From Jaltomata sinuosa (Eukaryota; Streptophyta; Magnoliopsida; Solanales; Solanaceae), in contig QJPP01000807.1 of assembly GCA_003996215.1 (NCBI GenBank), positions 30,001 through 94,000 of the forward strand: a DNA stretch of 64,000 nt, written 5' to 3'. This document shows, piece by piece, positions 1-12,225 of the stretch (the first letter of the stretch is position 1; each line of letters starts with the position of its first letter). Below the pieces are notes generated by a model. That model was not told where the DNA came from. It did not search any database and saw nothing but the letters and a program-made list of their open reading frames with translations. The position numbers and the translations under genes are program-made.

Positions 1-3000
1 CTTCCACTTCCTTCCTAGGTATATTCCTACCCTACCTATAAAAATGAAAAATCAGTCCCCTTTACCGGGCACGAAATCATTCTAAAAAGTGTATTTACAG
101 GTACCAAGCTCTTATCCGTTCTAAAAAGGTTGGAATTAAAAACACATTTCGAAAGCCTAGGAAACCGCTTTCATTACTTCACTTCTGCGCTTCTGTTCCC
201 CACCCCTTATTAGTATAGTTATGAAAAGTATAGTTCCCAATCGTCTATTCGGTATATTGATAGTTCTAGGGAAAAGCGGATAAGACGCGATATCGGGACT
301 AGTGATTTACGAATTATGAAAGCGTTGTTTTCATCCCACTAGAAATATGACAATACAATAAGGACAATGGGGAAGAGAAAAGAAAGAAAAGCACTGACCT
401 ATATTCGTTGCTTTAGGGGTATAGTTCTAAAAAGCCTATTTAAATCCCTTCGCTAAAGGTTTCACTCTATAATCTGATGAGTCACCACGGAAAGCGAATT
501 TGAGAAAGGTGAAAATAAGACTTCTATTCCGATTGTTCAGCTATTCTGCGTTGAAAGAGGCGGTATCGTAGAGGGACTAATCGCTTGCCCGGGTTGAAGG
601 GAGTTTAACCAATCTATCTTTCAAGGTAACAGGGTATTAAAAAAATCGGCATGGGGTTCCGTACCTTATACTGTTAAAAGTGACTCTAAATTACATATAA
701 TATGAACACGTCTTTACTTCACGTCTTTTCGGTTAGATAATGGACGACGATAAGCCACCGCCCAGTAGTGCTCTCTGAGCTTGATTGCTCTGAGCCGGTA
801 ACCGGTAGGTAACAATCTGAATTTCTGATTGAAAAGCAGAAAGTAATAAGTTCAACGGGTAAGAGAATGCGTTTAACCGATTGAAAGCGTGATAAGCGTC
901 ACTAACGGTATAGCGAATAGGGCGTTTAACTCTAACTTATTGGTAGGATAGATAACGTTTGTGGTTTGAGTTCGCTTATAGAAGTGGAAATCCGACCTAT
1001 ATTTATTTCCAACTAAAGGTAAAGGCGCTTTTTGCTTCACCGGAATTCGATGTCAATTGGTTACCGGTTGGTAGTTCCTCCTCGTGCATTGACTGACTCC
1101 TCATGGGGTTGAAAACAGCACTCTAAAACCGGTGGGAAAGAAAAGTGCAATCCATTCCGGTGGAAACCTTAAGTGGGGTTTATTCGTCTCTAATGAAAGG
1201 AACTGATAGTAGGAAAGATACCCTACATTTGAGAGATTTGAAATCTCACTCATAGATTTGGAAGAGTTGAATAGGATTGTGTGAGCTGCATCGAAGAAGT
1301 ACTTCCCGGAGTGAGTAAGGCATAGGGCCATGCCTTACAAAGCGAAGGAGCCCTCTATTGCTTTAAACTAAACAGTACGAACCTGCAGCTAAAGCATCCT
1401 TAGCGACCATTAGCGACATAAAACATAAAGAAATAGGAAAGCGGCCATAAGCCCTCCGATCGAGTAGTAAAGACAAAGGGAAAGGTTGAACAACACTGTG
1501 CATTCCAAACCTGATTGAGAAAGAGTGCTAATAGTTGTGTGTATCGTACGGGGAACCGAGTTCGCACTCCCATGTTTCCCAACACAACAAAAGGGGCTTT
1601 ACTTTTAGTAACTTCTTTCACTCGTTATGTCATCTCATTTCAGCTTTCAACCGCATTTCCACCACAATTTTTCTCCAAACGAGAAGCTTTGGCTAGCCGT
1701 TCACTCACTCTCGATGGTATGCCATTTAGTTCGCTCATTGTAGCAGAGCGAATAATGTGCCGATGGAAGGTAGCTGCATGCAGCATAAAAGAAAAGAGAT
1801 TGACATCCGACAGCTCCTTGTCCTTTCCATGCGGAGGTTTGATCCAGTTAACGAGCAACTGCTTCATCTTTACCCACTTAGTGTACTTAGGATTTGAGGA
1901 CTTCTTTTCATCGTCTGTGAATTGGTTGGGCTGAAGCGCGAGAGAGATTCTCGATAGAGGTAGTCAAGCTAAGAGCTAGAAAGTAGCAATTCAGTTAAAA
2001 GCCAGTAGCATGATAGTTGTTCCTTGGTTTCAGTCAATCCATAAGACAAACCGGTATAACTCCTAAATCCCTTGTTGCTTTAGTCAAATAAGTTCCCTGC
2101 AACGGCCAGAGAAAATTCATCTTCCATACCATCATGGCACACCAGAAGAAGAAGGGTTGGTAAGCCAGATAGAAAGCCTTGGAACACTAAGACAGTAGCA
2201 AGTGCGGCTATTGGAACACGATAAGGTGATGGTACAACTGTGGAATAAAAGTTGTGCCTCGACAAGAAGCCTCGCATCTAGCATGTGGATTCCAATTCCA
2301 AAGCTGTGACAAAACAGTGGGTTCATGACCTGCTGCCTATAGTTTAGAAGTCTCGGGCTAAAACAGAATGAATCCAATCTGGGATAAAACTCCTTACACG
2401 GTGAAGTCCAAGCTGGGATTGGGGAATCAGAAAGAAGTCACAGTACGGGTGGGAAACTCTTCGAGCAGATCAAGCTCTTCTTTTCTTCCTTTATAACGAG
2501 ATCTGGAAGTAGAAAGAAGTTGTATCGGAAAGGTGGGTTAGTCGCCTAGTGACATCCTAAATCCAATTACTTCACTCCCTTTGAAAGTTGGGCCCTCCTC
2601 AGGGAAAAAATAGAGTATAGAATAAAAGGGGATAGCTTAGCAGGTAGGTACCACTACCAACTACCAACATGAAGGAAAGCAACTCGACAAAAAAACCCTT
2701 ATTGTAAGAGGCTGGTGGAAGGTGTGAGATCTGAATCACTGTCTTAGTCTGCTTCTTGTTTGGATGTATCACCTACTTCATTGGAAGAGTTCTATCCCTC
2801 AATGGGAGCAAGGAAGGACTGGTTAGGCCCCTTCTATTTCGTTCTTTGTTCGTAGTGCACTGGACACGCTTAGCCTATCCTTATCTCTTCGACATGGTTA
2901 TCTCAAGCACCCCCGTAGTGTTGATTACAAACCAACTTCTTCTTGCTCTTAGTTGCTTTCTCCACATCACCTGATATGGAAAGTGGACCTGAAAGACCGA

Positions 3001-4440
3001 AAAAGAACTGTTTAAAAGTCTCTTGCAAGACTTTTTTGAAAGAAAGACCGGGCCATGGACTGGACGATAGAGGGTAATCGTGATATATAGAGAGATTTTG
3101 GAATCTTAGTCCAAATTAGATTAGTATAGGAATGTGGAATAAGAGGCGGACCTCGGTAGTACGGGGAGACAAAGATAAGGATGGTGGGCACAGCCAGCCC
3201 TGTAGGTGGAGGTACACGAAGACCACACACATATCTATTTTTAATCTATATCCCACGCTCATCAGCTCTTCAGGAAGTGAAGGACTCAAGTCAAGAGGAT
3301 CTTTCTAAGTGCATGAGTTGAGTTTAGGAAATGTTTTTACCATGGGTAAGTACACAGGAAGGAAAGAGAGAATGAATTTCTTTGAATTTATATCATAGAC
3401 CAGCCCAGAAACTCTCTAATGGAAAGTCTCAAATCAAATAAATAATAGGCCTTTAATGGTAAAGGCAAGAGGTCAATCCTATCCGGTACGTTCGCTTCCT
3501 CGCCTTATTATACTATACATATTGGAGTTGCCACCAGAGGTTGGTTGGCGCATTCGGTAAAGTCTTCCGCTAGCTGGCGGATAGCAAGCAAGAAAGCTCA
3601 AACCCAGCAGTAAGTAAGGTCAATGGATTCGTGTGAGTGGCTTTGTCTTTCGTGAGCGTAGGCAGTAAAGGAGAACGTATGCGCAGGTACCGGGGTGAAA
3701 GCTCAATCCAAGACATGAAAGCGGAATCACAACTGTCAAAGTAAGTAGGTCAATGCCAATGATAAAAGACATGGTTTATCTTATTCTAGTCCTAAGGAAA
3801 GCAAATGACATAGAATAAGATGTCATCTCATTCTTTAAATGGCGCAAGAAGGGAGAAAGAAAAAGTAAGGTGCGAAGGTCACTCCTTATATCGCTTTATA
3901 GTTGAAGATGGATGTTGAGGAAATTGAAGGGCTATCCTAGTACGTTCTATAAAAGGGAAGAGTGTAGGACATTTTCATGCAAAGAATTAAGCCTTTTGCT
4001 GATGGAATTCCTTATTTATTTACCAAAGTGGGCCGCTTTTTAATTCAGTTTTTTGTATGTACATTCGGGGGTGAGACTGAGCACACATAAGTAATGTTAC
4101 ATTCACACGTCTTGTTAAACTGGGATACTTGTGTGGGAGTATATATAAGAGTGAATGTAGGTGGTTTGCTTAGGCACATATGATTTGAGAGGTAGGGAAG
4201 AAGACCTAGCGCAGCTTTCTTTCCGAGCCATCAAGAACTGCCGACTTTCAACGGGTCCGGCTATCTTTTTATCGGTCGGTCAGTTATGGAAGACTCTGCT
4301 GGGTAGAAGCCCGAATATCATTAAGAATATCTTAACATTTTTCATTTTTTTGTGTTTTTTTTCGTAATGGAAGGTAATATATGAATAAGAACAGATAGCA
4401 TTCTTTTAGAGAGAGAGGGCACAAAAGAGAGAGGGCGCTA
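1..4440. other. Mitochondrial-type DNA with no recognised gene
   Basis: No known mitochondrial protein, rRNA or tRNA gene could be read on either strand. Short open frames exist (for example 1515-1934 plus and 2756-2974 plus) but they match no family I know and have no supporting context. The texture resembles the intergenic DNA beside rps10: mixed composition and many short purine-rich runs. Assignment to the NUMT is an inference from that texture. Confidence 0.4.
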
Positions 4441-4442
4441 GC

Positions 4443-4945
4443 CCGGGTACATAAGTATTAGGTCCACCAGTGCACACAATTACTCTATCTCCTGCCCGTT
4501 TAACTACTCCTCGAGACATTTTTGTTGATGGCCCTTGAATTAGAGCAGGAGCAACCTCAATTGCCGTACCCAGACGCCGGTCTCTAGAAGCTTCTGGAAT
4601 GTTCAATTTGTATGGCCTTAGTGATGAGAATATTTTGTGTGCCACTTCTGATGATGCATGCATTAGGGGCAAGTATATGTCAGTTCCATAGATCAAGGCT
4701 TTCAAGGACTCCTGAGTTGGTGATTTGTCACCAGGCAGCACATTACACATTAGCAGATGGATGCTATAAATTCCTCCGAAAAATCATAAAATACTGTGCA
4801 GCCATACAATATACTTTAAATTCTCATTGTCGAGGGAAGTGAATCAACAAATGCCTTCAAGGAGGGATGTAATTCAGGAGGTGTAGTTCATCTAAACATT
4901 CATCTATAGCAAGAACAATAGATGCAAACATTCTGGAATCAGAAA
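4443..4945 (-). pseudogene. SEC23-like COPII coat gene fragment, frameshifted
   Basis: On the minus strand the translation passes through three frames that together follow the trunk region of a plant SEC23-like protein. Visible blocks are RMFASIVLAIDECLDELHLL, then KAFVDSLPSTMR and YDFSEEFIAS, then VLPGDKSPTQESLKALIYGT, SLRPYKLNIPEASRDRRLGT and VIVCTGGPNTY. SEC23 is the GTPase-activating inner-coat subunit of COPII vesicles at the ER. Frameshifts lie near 4856 and 4765, and a stop near 4826 interrupts the middle block. The 5' edge at 4946-4949 is a CAG splice acceptor preceded by a run of about ten pyrimidines, so this is a genomic exon and not a retrocopy. Similarity stops at about 4443, beside a GA-rich simple repeat. 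It is a nuclear gene piece lying within mitochondrial-type DNA. The family call rests on remembered motifs. Confidence 0.65.
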
Positions 4946-4949
4946 CTGG

Positions 4950-6560
4950 AAAAAAAAAACCAGGTATCTTGTTTCGAATTTTTTTTTTTTAATCAACCAT
5001 AGGTGATGACAGTTCTGACAAATTTCAAGGAAGCATGGCTCGCTTGTTAGGCTTTATGTATTTTCTTTTTTATAACCCACATAGGCACGGTGACCCTACC
5101 CTATAAAGTGAAGCAAAAAGTAGTAATTAGACTCTTCGCCTGGTTTTATGCTCATTAAAATAAACTTCAAAGGAGAATTCTTTTTATTGGCCATTGTTTT
5201 CTAATGGTCAATTTCAGCCTTCTAAATTCTTTCTTGTAGAAAGGCTGAGATAGATTGGAACAATGATCCAAATAATCTTTAATGTTTTGAATTCGAAAAT
5301 GCCGCCAACCAGATTGTGTCAACATCATAGCATTAGGGACACTTTGTATAATCCGATGTCTTTTCTTCAAATGGACGAACTCTCACAAATAATGCAATAC
5401 TTAGGGGTGACAGTAGTGGAAGTAGCTAGTATGAAATTTCTTGGGCACTTACCCGCATGATTTGGCCCATCTTTCTTTCCTCCATGTGAAAACACTGCTC
5501 AATGAGACAATGTAGTCAAGTCAATAGCAGCCAGAGCAAAATATTGATATATAAATAAGAGTTCGCCTTCTTGTGCCAACATCTCCATACTAAATAGATT
5601 TTTGAAATTCTGCCGCAAGTGGTTGAAGAGTTGTTTGGGTGCACCCAAACAGCTCTTCTCAGGCAATGTATAGCTTAAGTTGAGCTCGCACCAAACAAAA
5701 AAGGAATAAGTTTCTAATTTCCGAAATCGTCTTAGCTAAACCTATAGAATTCCACTTCTTTTTTTCCTTGCAATTTATAATGCATTAAGGGGACAAAGAC
5801 CAGAAACTCTTCGCTGAATGTGGCTCATAACCGGTACCGGTGCAGTGAGGTATTCCAGTTGAGATTCCAAAACTTTGATGATTATCTCATCGTATCTAAA
5901 CCAGTGAGACATCAAAGTTTGATGCATACATTCTTTTCTAGCCGGAGATAGAGGAAAATAGAAAGATATGGACTTTCAATCAAGATTTTCCTTGCAAGCC
6001 GATTCCCCAGCTCCTGAATAGTTGCTGCAAATCTTAATGTATAGAATGACTATATTAAGGAGTAAGGAAAGGGCTCCCATGACAATGAGGTCATTTTTGC
6101 ATGGGCTTGGACTTGCTTTGATGATGAGTAGGCTTGTTGTGCTTTGGCCCTTTTGTGGGCTTTTATCGAGGAAAGCAGGCTTGATAGGGCCAAGTCTTCA
6201 TTTGTAGGACTTTGATGGTTCATGTCATTCATGTAGGCTTGGGTCTTTTATTCGGGCCCTATTGGGGCATCCTGTGGACCAATGCGTATAAGCTTGGGCT
6301 TTCTTAACGTGGCTCATTTGATGACTCAGTACATGGATGTCACGAATCTATTGGCATAGAATATGGAATCTTTTCTACGTAATCTGGTTGTGCAAAGTTT
6401 GTTTGTTCATACAGGCAGTGTGATTTTGGGATCTTTTCTTTGCTCCGCAAGGTAGTTAGGTATTACATCAAAGAGTCATGATAGTACTCAACTGCGGAAA
6501 ACTCATCAAAATTGTGCCTATCATCAAATTTGTATCGCATGGCGAGATTACTTTAGCACT
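4950..6560. other. Gene-poor stretch, probably nuclear in origin
   Basis: This AT-rich stretch lies between the SEC23-like exon and the coiled-coil ORF. The part next to 4950 is probably intron of the SEC23-like gene. Small open frames at 5167-5370 (minus), 5263-5460 (plus) and 6022-6207 (plus) match no family I recognise. The G/T-rich stretch at 6105-6310 repeats GGCTTG-like words. No RNA gene or transposon end was seen. Confidence 0.35.
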
Positions 6561-6561
6561 C

Positions 6562-6568
6562 TATAAAT
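6562..6568 (+). promoter_or_regulatory. TATA-box-like site upstream of the coiled-coil ORF
   Basis: A TATAAAT motif lies 64 bases before the ATG at 6632, a spacing that suits a nuclear RNA polymerase II promoter with a short leader. Plant mitochondrial promoters do not look like this, so if real it argues that the piece is nuclear in origin. A single motif is weak evidence. Confidence 0.35.
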
Positions 6569-6631
6569 GGAGGCTCGATAAGTGTCTTCACTTCATCAAA
6601 TGAAAATCAAAGAAATTGAGTACTAGCACGT

Positions 6632-6886
6632 ATGGCTATTGATACTGCAAATAGGCTTTCTGCAATTGCTGCCGAAATGGGGCAACTGCAAAGTCAAATT
6701 CAAGCGCATCGTAGAGTGCTAAACTTCCTTTTGAGAAGTGTTAGAACAATGGATCATGAAAGGAAAGAAGAGCGCATTCGCGCTACCAGAGAACGCATAG
6801 AGGTTTTGGAGGAGAGGCAGCAAGCGCTGCGGGCGGAGCAGGAAGCGCTCATTGTTCATGGAGCACTCGGTCGCCTGGAAGACTAG
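6632..6886 (+). CDS. Small coiled-coil protein ORF, unrecognised
   Basis: An 84-residue open frame. The sequence is rich in Glu, Arg, Gln and Ala, with hydrophobic residues spaced in heptads from about residue 10 to 75 (AEMGQLQSQIQAHRRVL, then RIEVLEERQQALRAEQEAL), so most of it should form one or two coiled-coil helices. There is no signal peptide or membrane segment. The ATG is the first in the frame and sits 64 bases after a TATA-like motif. Codon use looks coherent, unlike the chance ORFs around it. I do not recognise the family. It could be a small nuclear gene, one exon of a larger gene, or part of an old integrated element. Confidence 0.35.
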   Translation: MAIDTANRLSAIAAEMGQLQSQIQAHRRVLNFLLRSVRTMDHERKEERIRATRERIEVLEERQQALRAEQEALIVHGALGRLED

Positions 6887-9800
6887 AAAAATTCAACAAA
6901 AAGTAGTTAAGTCACCTTCAGGCTTTCTTATTCCAGGAAAGTATGTAGTTTCAAAAAGAAAAATAGTAGTTCTAAAATGTTGGCCCTATTAGTTGTTGTG
7001 GGTCACGAGCATGTAACTTGTTTTGAATTTCTCCTTATTTTATAGTTGCCCTTTCCATAAGGTTATTTTTGAATTGTGTCCACTGCAGTACTCTAACTCT
7101 CTTATAGTGTACTACATTACATGAAAGGTAGTTCATGATTTCCCCTTCGCTCTCTTTAGCATTTTGGTTTAACACCACGCAGGCAACTGGTACCTTCCCA
7201 GCTTCTTCATCAGGTAACGTACCAATTCAACACATTGTCACCGGCATTTTTCCTGTCAAAATTCATTAATGAATCAGTATCTCCTTTACTTGAACACGTG
7301 TTTCGACTTCCCTTCTGGAGGACCGGTGTAGCTCACTTCGCTTACCCCCTTCGTCTTTCGCCAGGGCTTATACTTCATCAATGTCCTTACTTCGTTTCAC
7401 GCTTTTCAGGACCTCGATCCAAGCCCTCAGTCTCAAAAACTTTAGCATGGATGGATAGATGCCATACGGTCGTTAGCTATTAAGTATTTCGTATATAGCA
7501 GGACTGTGACCCTCCTCTCAACCCAATCCCTTACTTGACCCTCAAAACTCACTATCGAGTTGTAACCGAAGTAGATCAAGAGAAGGGACAATGCCCAGAC
7601 GACAGATTTGACCCAATGTCAAACTGGCCAAAGGCTCAGAATGAGATGAGTCAGGGATCCAGAATGACTTCATTGACTGATCACCGTGCAAGAAAGACAC
7701 TTTACGCAGCATTTCAGGTCGGAAAACTCTATAAGTGTGTCATCAAGTTAGGTTAGGCCAACCTCAGAACTAGATGTGTTCACCTTTCTGATCTAACACC
7801 ATAGGCGATGGCCAGGGATCACCCTCTCAATAGGACAGAAAAGAAAGAAGGAATCTTCCTAGGAAGAACCGTCACGGTTTCTGGAAGCATCCTTGACTTT
7901 GTTGTTCACAGTAGCAGCTTGCCAAGTGGGAGAATGAGGGCCTTATTTCTGGGACATCCAGAAAATCCCATTCAAGAAGCCCCTACTTATACCCCTGCTC
8001 CCTTCTATCCTTGATCGATCAATTGAACAACTTTACAGATAAAAATGGAACTCTGAACCACTATAGAAGCGAATGACTTGATCGCGAACTATAGTCTTTG
8101 TTTGTTCGACTGACCGATTCGAATTGATTGGGCTTCCTTCCGGGTAGTGTTTATTCATAAGCCTGTCACTTTTTGTCTTCACTTGTCTGTTTTTATTCCA
8201 CTCCTTTCCAACTCATTTCTCTGGTTCAACAATTTCAACACCGCGCCCCTTCTCTAGGGCGGCAGATGGGTCTAGAGAACCGAACTGTCTCACTCAATCT
8301 GGTTAGAAAAACTTCTCCTAAGCAATTCACGTATCACTTGTGTAGTAGTATGAAACCTTAAGAAAAGGCGATCTACTAGTTGAAAAAAGAAGGATCAGTT
8401 AAAGAGTTTATGTTGTCTCGGTAGGGAATAGTCCAATCTTTTCCAGCACCGGTGCAATATGAAAGAGTCCTTTAGAATTCCTTAGAATACGAATGAGATC
8501 AAAAACACTTTGCCGAGGCTCAATTAGAAGAAGGGTTACTTGATAGAGGGCCGTCTCAGACCAGTGAAGATCGGAATTGAGCTGCTTAAGATTCCAATTC
8601 AAGTAAGGAAGATTGTCATTAGTCTAGGTATTCTAAATATAAAATACCATTAGCGCCCAAGCTAACCATCTCGACTGCCGGAATGAAATCGATTAATATG
8701 GAACTGCTAAAGATGGAAAAAATTCAAGGAATGAAGTTGTGAGAAAGTCCCGTGACATCCAAGTTTGATTTTCGAAATGAAAGATTGAGGAGCTGCTGAA
8801 GATGGAGTTGCAGAGGGTAGTTCTGGTAAGAGAGAGAAAGTTTGATTGATAAGGGCATTCTGTGAATAGACCACTTACGCGTTGATACGTGAATACGATG
8901 GGGAATTGAAATCTGATTTGAAGTAATGTGTTGCCGCCAATCGGCTGAAAGAGTTTCAATAGGCCAGGAAACCATTTTCCCTAAAGAGTTCTCTGTGGCA
9001 ATGTTTTTTGGCGGGTCGCTTTGTTTTTAAAAGAGAGGTTTCGCCTTTCCAGCTCTTTTCCTCCATGCTTCAGTTGCCGAGTATGATTTGGTATAGTTTC
9101 AAAGTTTTAAGCTGGAGCCTCACGTCACGGAATGAATCTTTTGTTTTCAAATCATCTTCGAAGAATGGCCGGGAATCATCTTCCTAAAAAGAAGAGTCTT
9201 CGTTTGAAAAAATCAACTTTTTAATTCCTTATATAATCAAATCAAGTTTCAAGACGATCAGGTCAATCATTTCAAAGGAAGAAAATAAAGGCCGAAATCA
9301 AGATGAATGTCGACCCGATAAATCACCTAATTGTGTATAGCTGAAAGTTGCCAAATCGGTTGAAAGAATTGAAAGGAATGCTGGAAAATGAGCTTCAAAG
9401 CTTGAACTTCTACTTTTAATAGTCAGAAGAAGCGCAGATGGCACCAGTCCTGATTGATTGTTTTGAAGTGAAGGGCTTTTTCCTACTAATGAGTACAGAT
9501 ATGCGGCCTTAGTATTAGAAAAAGAATTGGCATGGGTACGTGCGAAGTCTTCAATGAATACCGGGGAATTGGGCAAGTATTACTTCACTTTCTCTTAGTT
9601 CAAGCTATTCCTTAGTGATTGTTCATCTTCCACTGCCCGAGGCCTCCAGAAAGAAGGAGTTCTTTTGCATTGCACTTCATGTCTTGGTTCACCATCATTC
9701 TGAATAAGTCAGATAGTTGATCGAGAAAGCACCGCCCAAAGGTGCTCATGGAGCCAGTCCCCGGTGGCTAAAATCATCTCAAAGCTGAAGTGAAGAAAAA

Positions 9801-10929
9801 ATCTAAGTTATTGCAAAACTGCGGAAATTCATTCTATAAGGTAGGGCTTTAGTTTTTCACTAGAAGCTCATCCTAGAGTTGATCAACAGGTTAACCCCGA
9901 AATGAGTTGATCGATCGGTTCCCCCCCATAATTGACCCCTAAGCTCGGGGGAATCGAAAACTATTGTATCTTTTATAAAACGGCACTCTCCCTTGATTTC
10001 CACAATAATGTTTGCTTATGAAACCTTTTTTCACGTGGTTCTGGTCTCTTTTCGATTGCTTTACAAAGGGAAACAAAAAGAAAAGCCCTATACACCAAAA
10101 GTCAAAAGGGGAAATCCCTTGATCAGGTCTTAAATGAGACCGAAGGTAAGGAGACCCCCCCTAATGAAAAAAGGGCTAAAAAAAGAAGAAGGAATTTCGC
10201 ATATAAAGATATGGGTTTTCGGGTTTAGATCGAAATGGAATCCCCGAAAACCAGGGCTGGAGTATTAGACTTTCTCTGCTTTGATAGAGGCACTGTAACC
10301 GTAAGTGGAATAACAATCATTCGGTTGATTGCTCTTATCCTTCCTTCACTGACACAGAAGAGAGAGAGCACTCCCCAATCCAAGGTGCCAAAGAGAAGAT
10401 GCGCAAGCTAGTCTATCAGAAAGAGAAAGCGAGGGAGTGAGATTTTAGGTTTCATTAGGGTAGACTGAAGACTAAGCCAATCTCGAAACTCAAAAGAAAA
10501 CTTATTGCAACTACGAACGTGAACAGATGCTTTCTCATTAGACTATTTTAACCGATTGTTTATGTCGACCCTACTCTACGATTCTTCTTCTCTTATGAAA
10601 TTTTGAGTTAGATGAACAATGCTCTGCTGCATGACGGAGTGATCTTTCCCTCTTATGAAAGCCGGTATCTCACTTTCGAAAGAGAGTCTCGACGTGGCGG
10701 TGTACACCTAGCTCCATAGATGGGCTAGTCACTGGCTAGATGGCGACCGACCTACCAGACCGAAGGCAGCCGAGAATGTTATGTAAAAAGGACCAAGGAG
10801 AATCCTATCCGTCAGGAGATGGAGGAGGAGTAGGAGCTAGCTTTAGGGGCAGAATCGAATGAGAGATAAACAATGAGACAAAGGAGAGCACTTAGATGAG
10901 TCAGCCAAAAAGAAAGACCACCAAAAGTA
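6887..10929. other. Mitochondrial-type intergenic DNA upstream of rps10
   Basis: I see no known gene here. Short frames such as 7235-7483 (plus), 7808-8014 (plus), 8693-8959 (minus) and 9298-9576 (minus) match nothing I recognise. The first 200 bases may still belong to the nuclear-like island. From about 7.2 kb on, the texture is that of angiosperm mitochondrial spacer DNA. The last few hundred bases are the natural upstream region of rps10. Confidence 0.4.
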
Positions 10930-12036
10930 ACGACCACCAAGATAGGCATAGTAATTCGATATTTTGATCACCTATTTTTTGAAAACCATTTTTGGGGGCT
11001 TCTGCCTTACACACAGAAGATTGGATTGCCTGAATCACGAGTCTTATATACTGTGTTACGATCACCTCATATTGATAAAAAGTCCATAGAACAATTTTTT
11101 ATGAAAATCAAGAAACAATTTCTGGTCAAAAAAACAGAAAGGCATGAATTGCGCAAGAAGTTCTTTCGGTTAAAATGTCGTGCGACTCGGAGGACATAAG
11201 ACTTCTTGGTCAATCCAAAAAGATTGTTGATTGGATGCTCCAACCCCACCATGCATGGCCCTTTATATTACCTTAAGAAGAAAGAGGAGGTATGAAGTGT
11301 GGGACAGAATGCAAGAAGTGTATGATACAACAGATAACCTTAAGGAGTGGCAGCAACCCTCTTTATTGATCAACGTGAGTGAACTGTGCTTAGACGCTTC
11401 ATAAAACCACACCAATATATGAGAGAAGTTGATACATGAGTAGGCTTCCCTTTTCGATTCACGGAATGTGATCTGGGACACGATGGGAGTTTGCGTGTCT
11501 CGGTAGGAAAGATATCACTGGAGTATAGCACAAGATGGCCTTTTCTTATTGCCATGGGGTCAACCTGTGAACAAGGTAAACCCAATGGGAACCAAAAAAT
11601 AGGGGGTACCGCATTGGGCAGAAGACTATCCAAAAAGCGAAAGCTCACCCAGCTGAAGGAAGGGGGTGAGATAGGAAACAGGTAGCTTGCTTCCAAGCCG
11701 GCCCAGCCGCGAGGAATCAAGAGATCTTTGCCAGTGCTGACTTGGATCTTAGGTGATGGAATAAGGTAGCCAGAAGTGACGAGCAGTCATGGTCAAATCT
11801 TGGCTGACGCCAATAGGCTAGCAGTAAGCTTGGCTACAGCAAAGCGCTTACTAAGCGCGAAGGAAAGGGCCTTCGCCACTTGAGTCATTGTGGGGGAACT
11901 TGCACGTGCGGTTCTTAGAGGGGGAGAACTAGTAGGATCCATCCCATCCCAATAGCGTATATTTGGAGCTCAATATGAAATCCTATTTTCTTGCAAGACC
12001 CATTCGAATAAGGGAAAACTCCAGAGATTTCTTTGA
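10930..12036 (+). CDS. Mitochondrial ribosomal protein S10 (NUMT copy, reading frame intact)
   Basis: Exon 1 is 10930-11179 and exon 2 is 11954-12036. Together they give 333 nt, or 110 residues plus TGA, with no internal stop or frameshift. Exon 1 contains FENHFWGLLPYTQKIGLPES and VLYTVLRSPHIDKK; exon 2 contains RIFGAQYEILFSCKT. These are typical of plant mitochondrial S10, a small-subunit ribosomal protein of the organelle. The start is ACG (ACG ACC ACC AAG ATA), which in plant mitochondria is edited to AUG. The nucleus has no such editing, so this copy should not be translated. Its position just before cox1 matches the rps10-cox1 order known in several angiosperm mitochondrial genomes. Some residues may be post-transfer changes, but no lesion breaks the frame. 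It lies just outside the tandem duplication and so is single-copy. Confidence 0.9.
11180..11953 (+). other. Group II intron of rps10
   Basis: The intron is 774 bases. Its 5' end reads GTGCGACTCGG, a standard group II start, and its 3' end is AT followed by exon 2, fitting the AY rule. A domain V-like hairpin lies at 11882-11914 (GAG..., loop, CACGTGCGGTTC), followed by a domain VI-like stretch before the splice site. No maturase ORF is present. A 19-20-nt word inside it at 11681 recurs at 20045 and 42599. The exon 1 phase (a lone C completing a Gln codon with AG) supports these boundaries. Confidence 0.85.
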
Positions 12037-12225
12037 AATAAGATCCTTGCGTTGACCCTTTCCTGAAACAGAACCGGGGGAGGATGAGAGGAAAAGGAAA
12101 ATGTCCCATCAATAAAGTTTGGGCTTTCCATTCTTCCTTCCCCCCCCCCTCACTCCCTCTTTTTCAGTAAATAAGCCCCACGGGCCCCTCTTTTATAAGG
12201 AAGGAAATGAAATAATGTCAATTTT

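Noticed and set aside
1515..1934. A 139-residue frame as a gene
   Set aside because: It has no recognisable motif, the opposite strand is also open (1640-1867) and there is no second copy to test it against.
6100..6640. An integrated pararetrovirus promoter region upstream of the coiled-coil ORF
   Set aside because: Only a TATA-like box and GGCTTG-rich sequence are seen. No viral polymerase or coat domain is readable nearby, so the claim is not supported.
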